DNA of 64,000 nucleotides, from the NCBI GenBank assembly GCA_018241505.1, contig JAFEDS010000033.1, positions 1 through 64,000 of the forward strand. Reading direction: 5' to 3'. The position numbers were made by a program, and so were the translations under genes. The DNA comes from Pseudomonadota bacterium. GTDB lineage: Bacteria; Pseudomonadota; Gammaproteobacteria; Steroidobacterales; Steroidobacteraceae. Numbering within the stretch: position 1 is the stretch's first letter; each line of letters begins with the position of its first letter. The notes beneath the pieces were generated by a model that did not search any database, had not been told where the DNA came from, and worked only from the letters and a program-made list of their open reading frames with translations. Shown in pieces: positions 25,298-33,441 of this stretch.

Positions 25298-25504
25298 TCA
25301 TGTCAAAACACCGGGGATCCAGCCCCATGGACTCGGACACGCGCATTGAAACCCGGGCGGGCCGGGTTGCGGTGCCCAACACCAGAATCGAGGCGTGGCG
25401 CAAATACTTCCGGGCGGATGGGGAGGCATCTGGGCGTTCGCGGCAGGCGCCATTGCTCCGGAGGCGAGCAGAAGCGCAAGGCGGATGACGACTTTGGCTT
25501 TCAT
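25298..25504 (-). CDS. Small secreted protein with four cysteines
   Basis: The 68 residues begin with a clear signal peptide (MKAKVVIRLALLLASGAMAPAANAQ). The mature part of about 43 residues is rich in Pro, Trp and Cys (ICATPRFWCW and FQCACPSPWGW). Four cysteines could form two disulfides. GGAG lies 11 nt before the ATG. It lies 87 nt upstream of the STAND gene on the same strand and could share its transcript. I know no family for it. Confidence 0.5.
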   Translation of the reverse strand: MKAKVVIRLALLLASGAMAPAANAQMPPHPPGSICATPRFWCWAPQPGPPGFQCACPSPWGWIPGVLT

Positions 25505-25890
25505 GCCTGGAATCTCCGTGCGGATGTCAGCAGTTCCCTATGAAGTTCTTTTAGTACATCCCGATCAATGGGCAAATGCTTCGAGGATCGGCACGCGCGA
25601 TTTCAGATTACATCCCGTTTCTCGTGCCAACAGGCATTGTCGTCCGTCACACGTCTTTATGCCTTCGCGGGCGCGACACTTTGAGGACTTTCCCCGCGAA
25701 TACCTAGAGAGTATGCATCGATACTAACGCTTAGGCTATAGCGTCCCCGTCGTTGGCCGAACAATCGGAATGCTCCAATCAAACATGCTGCATCGCAGCG
25801 TTGTCGCCGACATGTAGCGGCGCGCGTTCGGGTGGAATTTCGGGCCTTGATGGTCCCGCGAAGCGCTTAAAACGCTATTCGTAAGCTCCC
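25505..25890. other. Intergenic stretch
   Basis: About 385 bp lie between the small secreted protein and the PLD gene. Open frames on both strands are short and without recognisable content. No clear terminator or repeat was seen. Confidence 0.4.
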
Positions 25891-27303
25891 CTACAGAGAA
25901 AGCCGATATGCATACGGTGACGCCCAATCCCGTTCAAACACCCCCTGCAGCTCCCTCACCAACCTGGGATGATCGCTGTTGAAGCTACACCCCGCCGTAG
26001 CAGCAAAATAATCCCAAGTCATATTGGAGGTCCCCACGTTGACCCGCCGATCGGTCACTATGTACTTCGTATGATTGACCCGGCTGTGCCCCGGAAACCT
26101 TCGATTCACGCCCGTAGTGTCATCCCACCCCGGCACAATGAACTGCTTGATCTCCAACTGCCCCGCGCTCATGAAGCGATCCTGCCGCCCCGCATCCGCC
26201 GCCTGCTGCAAGGCAACCAACAACGGCGCAATGAGCGCCGAGCTATGCGCCCACCTGCTGACCAGCACCCGCACATACACCTTCCGCGTGAGCACCGCTG
26301 ACAGAATTGCATCAATGAGATCAGGCCACCACACCGGCGTGTCAGTCGGAATCCTCTCTCCACCCTCGAGCGGCGAAACACCGCTCCCCGCTCGACTGAA
26401 AAGCCCAACAGGCGCGAAGTCCATCACGCTGATGCAGACAGAGCGACGTGCATCGTGGATCGTATGAACGAGTCCACTGCCATCGTAACTCCGCCCCGGA
26501 CCCAGCACCTCCGCAGGGCAGCCGGTCAGGAATATCCCGCCGCTCTCCCCGTTGAGGCTGACCTCCAGGGGCGCGCCGATATTGTGACTCGTGCCGTATT
26601 CAATCGCGTCAAGAGGCGAGGGCGCCCGCTTTCCTTCAGGAACCAGTGTTGACCAGTTAGGCACAGTCCTGGTTACACGCGCTGAAGGATCAAACACTTC
26701 GATGCCGCTGGGCGTCAGGCCACTGAACCGGCACCATCCCTCGAAATACCTGGCAGCGTCTTGTGCCACCTCCGGGCAATTCTCGACCGCAACGCCCAGC
26801 TCCTTCACCTGTGTAATCGACTTCCAGTCCATGTTCACGGACCCGAGATAGATGTGCAGGCCGTCAAAAATCCACAGCTTCTGGTGCATGATTCCAGAGC
26901 CGCCGTACCAGCTTCCCATGACCACTTCGAACACTGTGACCGCTTCCGGATATGCCTCCCGCAAAGTGGTCGATTCCGGCTTCGAGCTGCTGGAAAAACC
27001 GGGGCTCTCCAGAATGCGTATGCGCACACCACGCGCTGCAGCCTCACGTAAGGCATCGAACAATGCGCGTCCGGCACCAGCGCCCATCTTGACGAACTGC
27101 TCATCCTTGAATCCGGACTCATCAACACTCTGCGGATCTGGCAACAACGCCCAGTACATGGCGGTAAGGTCGATGCTGGTCCGCGCCCGCCGCGTGAGTG
27201 CTACGAGCACATCTTCCGTATAACGGACACCCGGTGTGCCCCTCAGGTCTTCGAGCCCCTTGGGAATTGATTCGACCAGGTACGCACGGGCCTCGTTTTC
27301 CAT
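25891..27303 (-). CDS. PLD3/PLD4-like phospholipase D-superfamily phosphodiesterase
   Basis: This 470-residue protein has two HKD half-sites: His140-Lys142-Asp147 in HQKLWIFDGLHIYLGS and His411-Lys413-Asp418 in HTKYIVTDRRVNVGTSN. Spacing and flanking sequence (YLGSVNMDWKS, VNVGTSNMTWDYF) resemble the PLD3/PLD4 branch, whose animal members are 5' exonucleases, so the substrate may be nucleic acid and not lipid. No signal peptide is visible. ATG 27303 lies 5 nt after the stop of the MBL gene; a longer frame extends upstream but overlaps that gene. It is last of three genes in the minus-strand operon. Confidence 0.8.
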   Translation of the reverse strand: MENEARAYLVESIPKGLEDLRGTPGVRYTEDVLVALTRRARTSIDLTAMYWALLPDPQSVDESGFKDEQFVKMGAGAGRALFDALREAAARGVRIRILESPGFSSSSKPESTTLREAYPEAVTVFEVVMGSWYGGSGIMHQKLWIFDGLHIYLGSVNMDWKSITQVKELGVAVENCPEVAQDAARYFEGWCRFSGLTPSGIEVFDPSARVTRTVPNWSTLVPEGKRAPSPLDAIEYGTSHNIGAPLEVSLNGESGGIFLTGCPAEVLGPGRSYDGSGLVHTIHDARRSVCISVMDFAPVGLFSRAGSGVSPLEGGERIPTDTPVWWPDLIDAILSAVLTRKVYVRVLVSRWAHSSALIAPLLVALQQAADAGRQDRFMSAGQLEIKQFIVPGWDDTTGVNRRFPGHSRVNHTKYIVTDRRVNVGTSNMTWDYFAATAGCSFNSDHPRLVRELQGVFERDWASPYAYRLSL

Positions 27304-27307
27304 GAGG

Positions 27308-28732
27308 TCATTCCGGGAAAACGTAATCGATGTAGATCTCGCCCTGCGAAAAATTCGCCGGTAGGCTGTCCAATTCCTGATGCGCTTCGGGGCTTGCCCG
27401 CGCGCTACCCGCCGCAATCCAGTCGCTGCGGACCAACTTCCCATTGAGTTGCTTCTCGAGTGCGTCCATGAGCTTGGTGCGCGGCACTTCCGTTCCCTTG
27501 GCGATGCTTCCGTAAGTTCGCTTCGCACTCGGAAAGCCCGTCTCGGTCGAACACATCGCCGCGCAGCGCGGGTTCAGCGCCTGCGCCGCAGGTATGGGCG
27601 TGGCATTCGTGCTGCCGTGGTGACCCACCTTGTAGAAGTCGATTGAGCCCAGGATGTTCTTAGCGGGCGCGGTAATGCCCGGGGCCTGTCCCATAACCGG
27701 CTTGCCGTACAGCCAGTACTCCCAGTTTCCCCACTGGGCGTCGCCGACAAACAGAAGCTTCTTGCCCCGACAGGTAAACAGCAACACGAGGCTTTGATTG
27801 TTCAGCGTGCCATCGAGTGCGTCCGCAGTGGCCGCCAGCGCATTGGGTTGCACTTCATGCAGCCGTGCTTCGAATTCCCGTGCAGTGCCGCGCTGGTGGT
27901 GTTTTATCTGCTCAGCGGTCTGATAGGGGTAAAAGACCTCCTTTGGATAGTCGCTGGCGCTTCCCATCCATTTTCCGAACGGGTTCAAATCATTCGCCAC
28001 CGTGGGGTCTTCCTCGGAGGCAGCGGCCAGATATTGCTCCGTCCGGTTGTCGCTGGCCGAATAGGCGCCTTTCGCTGATTTGGGAGGCGGCCCCAACACC
28101 TTCACCGTCAAGACATCTTTCAGAGAGTCGGGCAAGGTCGGATTGTCATCCGCCTCATAGTAGTAAACAGGCGGTTTGTTCTTGAAGCCCTCTGTCAGGA
28201 GTTGCAACGCCTTGGCGTTGCCGCCTCCATTGAGGCCGAGTGCGTTGTGCACCTTGTCGAGCGCCTGTTGCCCTTCGTGGTCGTCGTCCGCGCTCTCCTT
28301 CAGTTGCAGCGACAGCCGGTTCGCCAATGAAGTCACTTGCTGCCGGAATTTGACTGTGCTGCTGTCCTTCGGGTCCAACCGGTTGGTTATCCAAACAGCA
28401 CCGACCTCGCACTTCGCGAAGTCGGCATAGTGAGAGGCGAAGCCGGACAAATGGTCTGCGTGATAATGGGTCGCGACCACGAGCGCAAACTTTCCGCCGG
28501 TGGTGCTCATCAGGTCCTTCACACAGTCATCCATGCTCCCGATATTCCCGGCATGCACGCCGCAGTCGATGAGAATGTGTTGCGGGCCTGCAGGGGAGGG
28601 CACCGTCAGCAAGAAGAAATCCCCGAATCCCACTCGATACATGCGCACCCGGAGGGAATTCCCGCCCGGATTCTTGCGCCCGGAGCCTGCGGGGGTCTTT
28701 GCGGGAGCTCGTTTCTTTTTCGCGCTACTCAT
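27308..28732 (-). CDS. ComEC/Rec2-type MBL-fold metallohydrolase
   Basis: The 474-residue protein has a metallo-beta-lactamase fold. The zinc motif THYHADH lies at 88-94, with LIDCGVHAG before it and LLFVGDAQWGNW and KVGHHGSTN in the C-terminal half. This matches soluble relatives of the ComEC beta-lactamase domain, often nucleases or phosphodiesterases. The first 25 residues are unusually basic (SSAKKKRAPAKTPAGSGRK), look disordered and are not a signal peptide. It overlaps the metallopeptidase stop by 4 nt and precedes the PLD gene by 4 nt, so three enzymes are produced together. The substrate is unknown. Confidence 0.75.
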   Translation of the reverse strand: MSSAKKKRAPAKTPAGSGRKNPGGNSLRVRMYRVGFGDFFLLTVPSPAGPQHILIDCGVHAGNIGSMDDCVKDLMSTTGGKFALVVATHYHADHLSGFASHYADFAKCEVGAVWITNRLDPKDSSTVKFRQQVTSLANRLSLQLKESADDDHEGQQALDKVHNALGLNGGGNAKALQLLTEGFKNKPPVYYYEADDNPTLPDSLKDVLTVKVLGPPPKSAKGAYSASDNRTEQYLAAASEEDPTVANDLNPFGKWMGSASDYPKEVFYPYQTAEQIKHHQRGTAREFEARLHEVQPNALAATADALDGTLNNQSLVLLFTCRGKKLLFVGDAQWGNWEYWLYGKPVMGQAPGITAPAKNILGSIDFYKVGHHGSTNATPIPAAQALNPRCAAMCSTETGFPSAKRTYGSIAKGTEVPRTKLMDALEKQLNGKLVRSDWIAAGSARASPEAHQELDSLPANFSQGEIYIDYVFPE

Positions 28733-30708
28733 GAAGAGATCCCCATGTGCAGAAGACCGAAGTCCGCCTGGAAATGCTTCGCATCGTCGGTCTTGCCGTT
28801 GCCCAGCCCCCTGGCCGCGTAATATTCACGTTGCCGCGCCTCACGCTGCTTCCCCGATTCCCCGGTCAGCGGCTTCCTGATCGCGAACCGCACATGAGGT
28901 TCACTGGCATTGCCGAATTTCACCTTGGGTGACGAGATGATGAGGGTTACCCCGCCTCTGAAGGGAAAGGTTCCCAGCTCCGGCAAGTCCGGATCGAAGG
29001 GCACGAGCTTGGTTTGTACGAGCTCGACCACCATGTCGATGCGTAACCTTCCGTCTGCCCCGGTTCGAAATACCGTATGGAAGGACGGCGAGTAGGGCTT
29101 GGCATGCTCCGGCAACCCCCGATCACCATCAAAACCCAACCTTGCCGCGTTGGCGTCTGCGTACTGCCGCAACACATCGCCGTTGATTTTGCTCTGTTCC
29201 AGCGTCGACCCGTTTGGATCGGCAAACACCAGCCCCGGCACCGGGGGCAGTGCGTCGGGGTCCGGAGGCCTGGGAAGGTGTGGCCAACACAGAGCATCCC
29301 TGGAGAAGTAACTGGCGCCCTCCGGAAAAATCCCACGCACTCGAAATGCCTGCATCAGGGCATCACAGAATCCCTCATCGTCCCGCGGCATCAGATCCGC
29401 CACCACGGTAATCAGTGCGCGCAGATAGTCGCCAAAGGTGAGATCGACGGGCGGGCAATAGTCCACCGCGCGGGCACAGATCCGGAAGAACTCCGCCGCG
29501 GTCCTGGAAGCGGCCTCGGCAACCGACCGGGCTAACGGCCCCGGGAGCTCATCTGCGTTCGGATTGCCCCCGCCGGCGCGATAGATGCGGAACAGATCGG
29601 AGGTCCGTTGCACGTAGATGGTGAAGTACGCATCGAACACCGCGGACACCAGGATGGACCCTCGAAAATGCACGTCATTCACGCGCGTGTTGATGTCGTG
29701 AGGATTGGCCGGATGGTCCAGGGCGGATCGAAGTCCCCGATTGATACCCGTCGCTTCGCCAAATTGCTGGGCAAGATCAATCAGGGGATTGCGCTTCCTG
29801 ACTTCACCCGCCAGCACGGCATCGCTATCCCGATCGCGTTTGCTGTCGGCCGCGCCCCCCGAGAGCGGTGCAGCCATGTCGGGCTTCAACTCGAACTGGT
29901 AAAGACGGCCGCCGGTCTTTTGAATGGTGTCCAGCAGCACTTCCGGATGGGAGAAATGGCTGAAGAGTGCGGACAGATCGGCAAACGCTTCATGGAAGGC
30001 CAGCACGTCGGGATTCGTGGGCTCCGTAAAGAAGGCGCGGATGCCATCGATGACTGCGTGCGTGACTTCGTGTGCGATGATGTCATGGGACAGACAAGTA
30101 AACACACACTGTCCCGGCAGATTTCGCCCCTGGTTGTTTTTGTTGGCGGCAAAATAACCAAACAGGATGCCTTTCGCCTCCGAGCTGTAGAAGGCGTTCG
30201 CCTGGACCATGGCATGGGGGAACAGGTTCAGGATCCAGATGTCATCGCCTTTTTTCCAGGTGTCGGCTTCATCCGGGCCCCCGCCCCGAAAGCGATCCGC
30301 CCGATGCCAATGGATCGAGCGCCCGAGGGCCTGCTCGAATCGCTCAATGGTCTCCATGGCGACCGCGTAAACCATCTGCTGGTGAAACTGCGGGTTGGAT
30401 TCTGAGGGGTCGAGACCGCCACGAGCGAGGACGCGATAGTCGTTGAGATCCACCGGCGGGTAGTAGCGCTGCTTGGCGCCATCGTAGTCAATGACCGCGA
30501 TTTTGCTTCCGCAGGGTCCGGGCTTCAGGTCATCATCCCAGGCCACCTCAATGTTCATGATGTTGCCGATGTAGTTTCCGGCGCTCGGATCCAACGCATA
30601 GGCTTTCAACGACCTTATGCGCGGTTTCGGAAGTTTCATCGCAGTTGTGGCGGCTCGTGACGCCGGACGCTTCTTCGTCTTGGTGTTCTTTGGATCGTCC
30701 TTGCCCAT
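28729..30708 (-). CDS. Thermolysin-like (gluzincin) zinc metallopeptidase
   Basis: The 659-residue protein contains HEVTH at 213-217 and HEAFAD at 239-244, where Glu240 is the third zinc ligand. This is the gluzincin arrangement of M4-like peptidases. Substrate-side features such as FAANKNNQG and NDVHFRGSILVSAVFDAY follow. There is no secretion signal or pro-domain. Instead the N-terminus is Lys/Arg-rich (KDDPKNTKTKKRPASRAA). ATG 30708 was chosen after AAGGCGGT; a longer frame upstream looks non-coding. It is first in the minus-strand operon with the MBL and PLD genes and divergent from the cytochrome operon. Its target is unknown. Confidence 0.78.
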   Translation of the reverse strand: MGKDDPKNTKTKKRPASRAATTAMKLPKPRIRSLKAYALDPSAGNYIGNIMNIEVAWDDDLKPGPCGSKIAVIDYDGAKQRYYPPVDLNDYRVLARGGLDPSESNPQFHQQMVYAVAMETIERFEQALGRSIHWHRADRFRGGGPDEADTWKKGDDIWILNLFPHAMVQANAFYSSEAKGILFGYFAANKNNQGRNLPGQCVFTCLSHDIIAHEVTHAVIDGIRAFFTEPTNPDVLAFHEAFADLSALFSHFSHPEVLLDTIQKTGGRLYQFELKPDMAAPLSGGAADSKRDRDSDAVLAGEVRKRNPLIDLAQQFGEATGINRGLRSALDHPANPHDINTRVNDVHFRGSILVSAVFDAYFTIYVQRTSDLFRIYRAGGGNPNADELPGPLARSVAEAASRTAAEFFRICARAVDYCPPVDLTFGDYLRALITVVADLMPRDDEGFCDALMQAFRVRGIFPEGASYFSRDALCWPHLPRPPDPDALPPVPGLVFADPNGSTLEQSKINGDVLRQYADANAARLGFDGDRGLPEHAKPYSPSFHTVFRTGADGRLRIDMVVELVQTKLVPFDPDLPELGTFPFRGGVTLIISSPKVKFGNASEPHVRFAIRKPLTGESGKQREARQREYYAARGLGNGKTDDAKHFQADFGLLHMGISS

Positions 30709-31097
30709 GCGACCGCCTTCGTGAGTTGGAGAGATGCCGACTCCACTTTCAGTGGCAGGATTCGAGTGATTATGAAACCCACTATAGCGCGGCGATTTTT
30801 CGCTTCGCAATCTCGATAATGCGCCCATCGCTTTTATCGATTTGCGTCCGACGTGTTGCATCGCGCCACCGACCGAGCCGCATGTAACAACCAACTCGTT
30901 AGGAGCCGATAACAACACCGGCACAAAAATTTATGGCCGCGGCGATTGCCAAGCCGTAATTTACCGGCGCATACTGATTGTTAGAAGAAGAGCGGTGATT
31001 CGCTGCACCACGAGACGGCGAACACGAGGAATGTGAGGCGGGGGGTAATCATCAGGAAGAGCAGCCGCAATCCACGCTGAGACTCGAGGTGACGATC
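30709..31097. promoter_or_regulatory. Divergent promoter region between the two enzyme operons
   Basis: About 390 bp separate the metallopeptidase and cytochrome starts. It must drive both operons. No confident -35/-10 pair, operator palindrome or ORF was recognised. GAGGTGA precedes the cytochrome ATG. Confidence 0.4.
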
Positions 31098-32714
31098 ATG
31101 GGCCATGGCCGGTCATTCGTCGCAGTGCTCGCATCTGCGATCGTCTTGATTTCGTTGACAACATTCCCGACTCCGTCGTCGTCCCAACCGGCAGCGTCTG
31201 GGACGACAGCGGCGCCTGCGGCAACTGCGCCGGGCTTGAAGTGCACGCCCGCCGCGGTGCGCAGTAGCCCCCCCAACCCCGATCCTCTGCAAGGCCAGAA
31301 GGATCCGTTCGTGGGAAGCCTGGTTGGCGCAACCCTTCCTCCCGGAATCCTTCCCATCAGCGACGCCACCCGGCAATCCATCATTGGCGTAGGTATGCCG
31401 TGTCAGGAGCAGGTGAGCCCGGGCGGACAGGAAAAGGTCGGGCTCGACAACCTGCAACGCGGTTTCGATTTCTATTCCTGGCGCACCTTCATTGCCATGA
31501 ACTCACCTGCCGACGGCACCTCCATTGTGCAGTCGCAACCTGACACGCCGACCCGCTGGGAAGACATGGACAGCTTCAAGCAATTGCTGGATGTCATGCT
31601 GCCAGCCAGCCAGGCGCCCCCCAAATGGCCGGCGGACCGGGCCGGCATGGAGGCGGAGCGTGAGCGCCTGGTGCCGCAGGAATGCCGCGATCTGCACAAG
31701 GCGCAGCCTCACAGCATGATTGTGAAAATGATTGAGGAAAGCTTCAACGAGCCCTTCAAGACCGGGCCGTTGATTGACCAGCAAGGTCACTACGCCATCT
31801 TCGATATCCTGATGAACCGGCAGATGTTCAACTACATCCTGTTGAATCATCTGAATACCAAGGCCGGGCAGGCGGCCAATGCCACTCTCGCGGTGGATTT
31901 TCCGGCCGGTCAGAATGCGACCAGCGAGCTCGGTGCCTTCATGCTGAAGGTATCCTGGCGGATCCTCTCGGACAGTGAGATCCAGGCCAAGGACTTCCAC
32001 ATGGTGAAGGCTCTCGTTCTGACCCCGCCCAGCCCGAAGGGGCGGCAATGTCTGTCCGAAACCTTAGGGCTCGTTGGGTTTCACGCCGTACATAAAACGG
32101 CCAGTCGCCCACAGTGGATCTGGACGTCCTTCGAGCATGTCAGGAACGTGCCGGCCCGGGACGAGGTCACCGCCCATAAGCTCCTCGCTTCCTACAATTT
32201 CTTCAGTGCCAACTGCAAGGGCGCTTGTACCGAGAACGCCACGCCACCCACCCCCTGGGATCCCGATCCGGCCCTGAAATTGAAGTTCCGCGCCGACGAC
32301 TCGTTCAAGAGCCAGATTGTCCGCGAAACCCCGCTGACCAATGCGGCGAAGAACATGAACACCGTCTTTCACAGCATGTTGTCCAACACCGTCTGGAAGA
32401 ACTACATGCTGCTCAGCACACAGTGGCCCAGCGAGTTCAGTTGCACCAAGTTGCAGTCGACCAGTGCCGCTGCCCCGAGCCCGAAGACTGATTTTATGAA
32501 ACAACCCGATATGACCTGCTCGCCGGCGCCGACCTACCTGGCGAATTCCACGCTCGAGACCTATAGCCAGGGAGACATTCCGCTCGCCTCGTCGAGTTGC
32601 ATTGCCTGTCACAGCAATGCCGTGGGCTTTCAACGCAGCGCCTCGAATCCACAGCCGGGCCGGCCGAACCTGAACCAGTCCGATTTCACGTTCATGCTGG
32701 AGAAAGCACAGTAG
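31098..32714 (+). CDS. Exported c-type cytochrome subunit of the GMC dehydrogenase operon
   Basis: The 538-residue periplasmic protein has a signal peptide (SFVAVLASAIVLISLTTFPTPSSS) and a single heme c site CIACH at 501-505, near the C-terminus. The large middle part has no family I can name. It includes FDFYSWRTFIAMN and a likely interaction region. In fructose, sorbitol and gluconate dehydrogenases the electron-accepting subunit carries three hemes, so a single-heme partner is unusual. It is first of four plus-strand genes with spacing under 15 nt. ATG 31098 fits GAGGTGA better than the in-frame GTG nine nt upstream. Confidence 0.7.
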   Translation: MGHGRSFVAVLASAIVLISLTTFPTPSSSQPAASGTTAAPAATAPGLKCTPAAVRSSPPNPDPLQGQKDPFVGSLVGATLPPGILPISDATRQSIIGVGMPCQEQVSPGGQEKVGLDNLQRGFDFYSWRTFIAMNSPADGTSIVQSQPDTPTRWEDMDSFKQLLDVMLPASQAPPKWPADRAGMEAERERLVPQECRDLHKAQPHSMIVKMIEESFNEPFKTGPLIDQQGHYAIFDILMNRQMFNYILLNHLNTKAGQAANATLAVDFPAGQNATSELGAFMLKVSWRILSDSEIQAKDFHMVKALVLTPPSPKGRQCLSETLGLVGFHAVHKTASRPQWIWTSFEHVRNVPARDEVTAHKLLASYNFFSANCKGACTENATPPTPWDPDPALKLKFRADDSFKSQIVRETPLTNAAKNMNTVFHSMLSNTVWKNYMLLSTQWPSEFSCTKLQSTSAAAPSPKTDFMKQPDMTCSPAPTYLANSTLETYSQGDIPLASSSCIACHSNAVGFQRSASNPQPGRPNLNQSDFTFMLEKAQ

Positions 32715-32724
32715 GGGAAATTCG

Positions 32725-33429
32725 ATGGATCGACCTCGCGAACGCAATCCGCGCGCCACTCAGCCTCTCAACCCGCCACCAACCCTATCGCGTCGTGCCG
32801 TGGTCGCCGGAACGGTGGCAACGACGGCAGTGGCGGCAGTCCTGCCTCTTTCCAACTCCGCCCAGGCGCAGGCGCCTGACCCGCAATCGTCGCAGGACAT
32901 GATGGCCTTCCTGTTGCTTTCAGAAGCACTGACAGGAGTGGACAAGCAGATTCTGGCCCCCGAATTCTCAAAGGGCACGGGCGACATCCTGGACGCCGAT
33001 CCGGGCATCGACCCGATCAATGTCAAGAGCACCTATTTCAAATGGCTGGCTGCACACGCGGCGCCCGCCTCGTTTGCCAAGGTGTTGCAGATTGCGAAGG
33101 ACAACCGCACGGCTCCTGACAAGATCATCGCCGCAGTCACCGCTGGCGACGACGACACAAAGTTCCTCGGCCGCAGCATTGTCCTGCTGTGGTATCTCGG
33201 CTCGTGGTATGACCCGGCCGATCTGAAGAGATTTGCCACCGCACCGGCGCCGGTCCCCGGACCGATCCCGTCGCAAGTTGTTTCGGCCAAAGCCTACACA
33301 CAGGGATTGGCCTGGCAGGTCGTGGGCGCGCACCCGATGGGCTATAGCAATCTGCAGTTTGGGTATTGGTCGCGTGAGCCGAGCGACCCGAATGATCCGA
33401 ACGACCCCTTCCGCCCCAAGCAGTCCTGA
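32725..33429 (+). CDS. Tat-exported small subunit of a membrane-type sugar/alcohol dehydrogenase
   Basis: The 234 residues carry a Tat signal (LSRRAVVAGTVATTAVAAVL, from about 21) typical of the gamma subunit of fructose, sorbitol and gluconate dehydrogenases. The mature part is helical and ends in AYTQGLAWQVVGAHPMGYSN, a conserved-looking feature of these subunits, followed by an acidic DPNDPNDP tail. Such subunits fold with the FAD protein and ride it through the Tat system, since the flavoprotein lacks its own signal. It lies 10 nt after the cytochrome and 12 nt before the GMC gene. Confidence 0.75.
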   Translation: MDRPRERNPRATQPLNPPPTLSRRAVVAGTVATTAVAAVLPLSNSAQAQAPDPQSSQDMMAFLLLSEALTGVDKQILAPEFSKGTGDILDADPGIDPINVKSTYFKWLAAHAAPASFAKVLQIAKDNRTAPDKIIAAVTAGDDDTKFLGRSIVLLWYLGSWYDPADLKRFATAPAPVPGPIPSQVVSAKAYTQGLAWQVVGAHPMGYSNLQFGYWSREPSDPNDPNDPFRPKQS

Positions 33430-33441
33430 GGGAGCCGGTGT

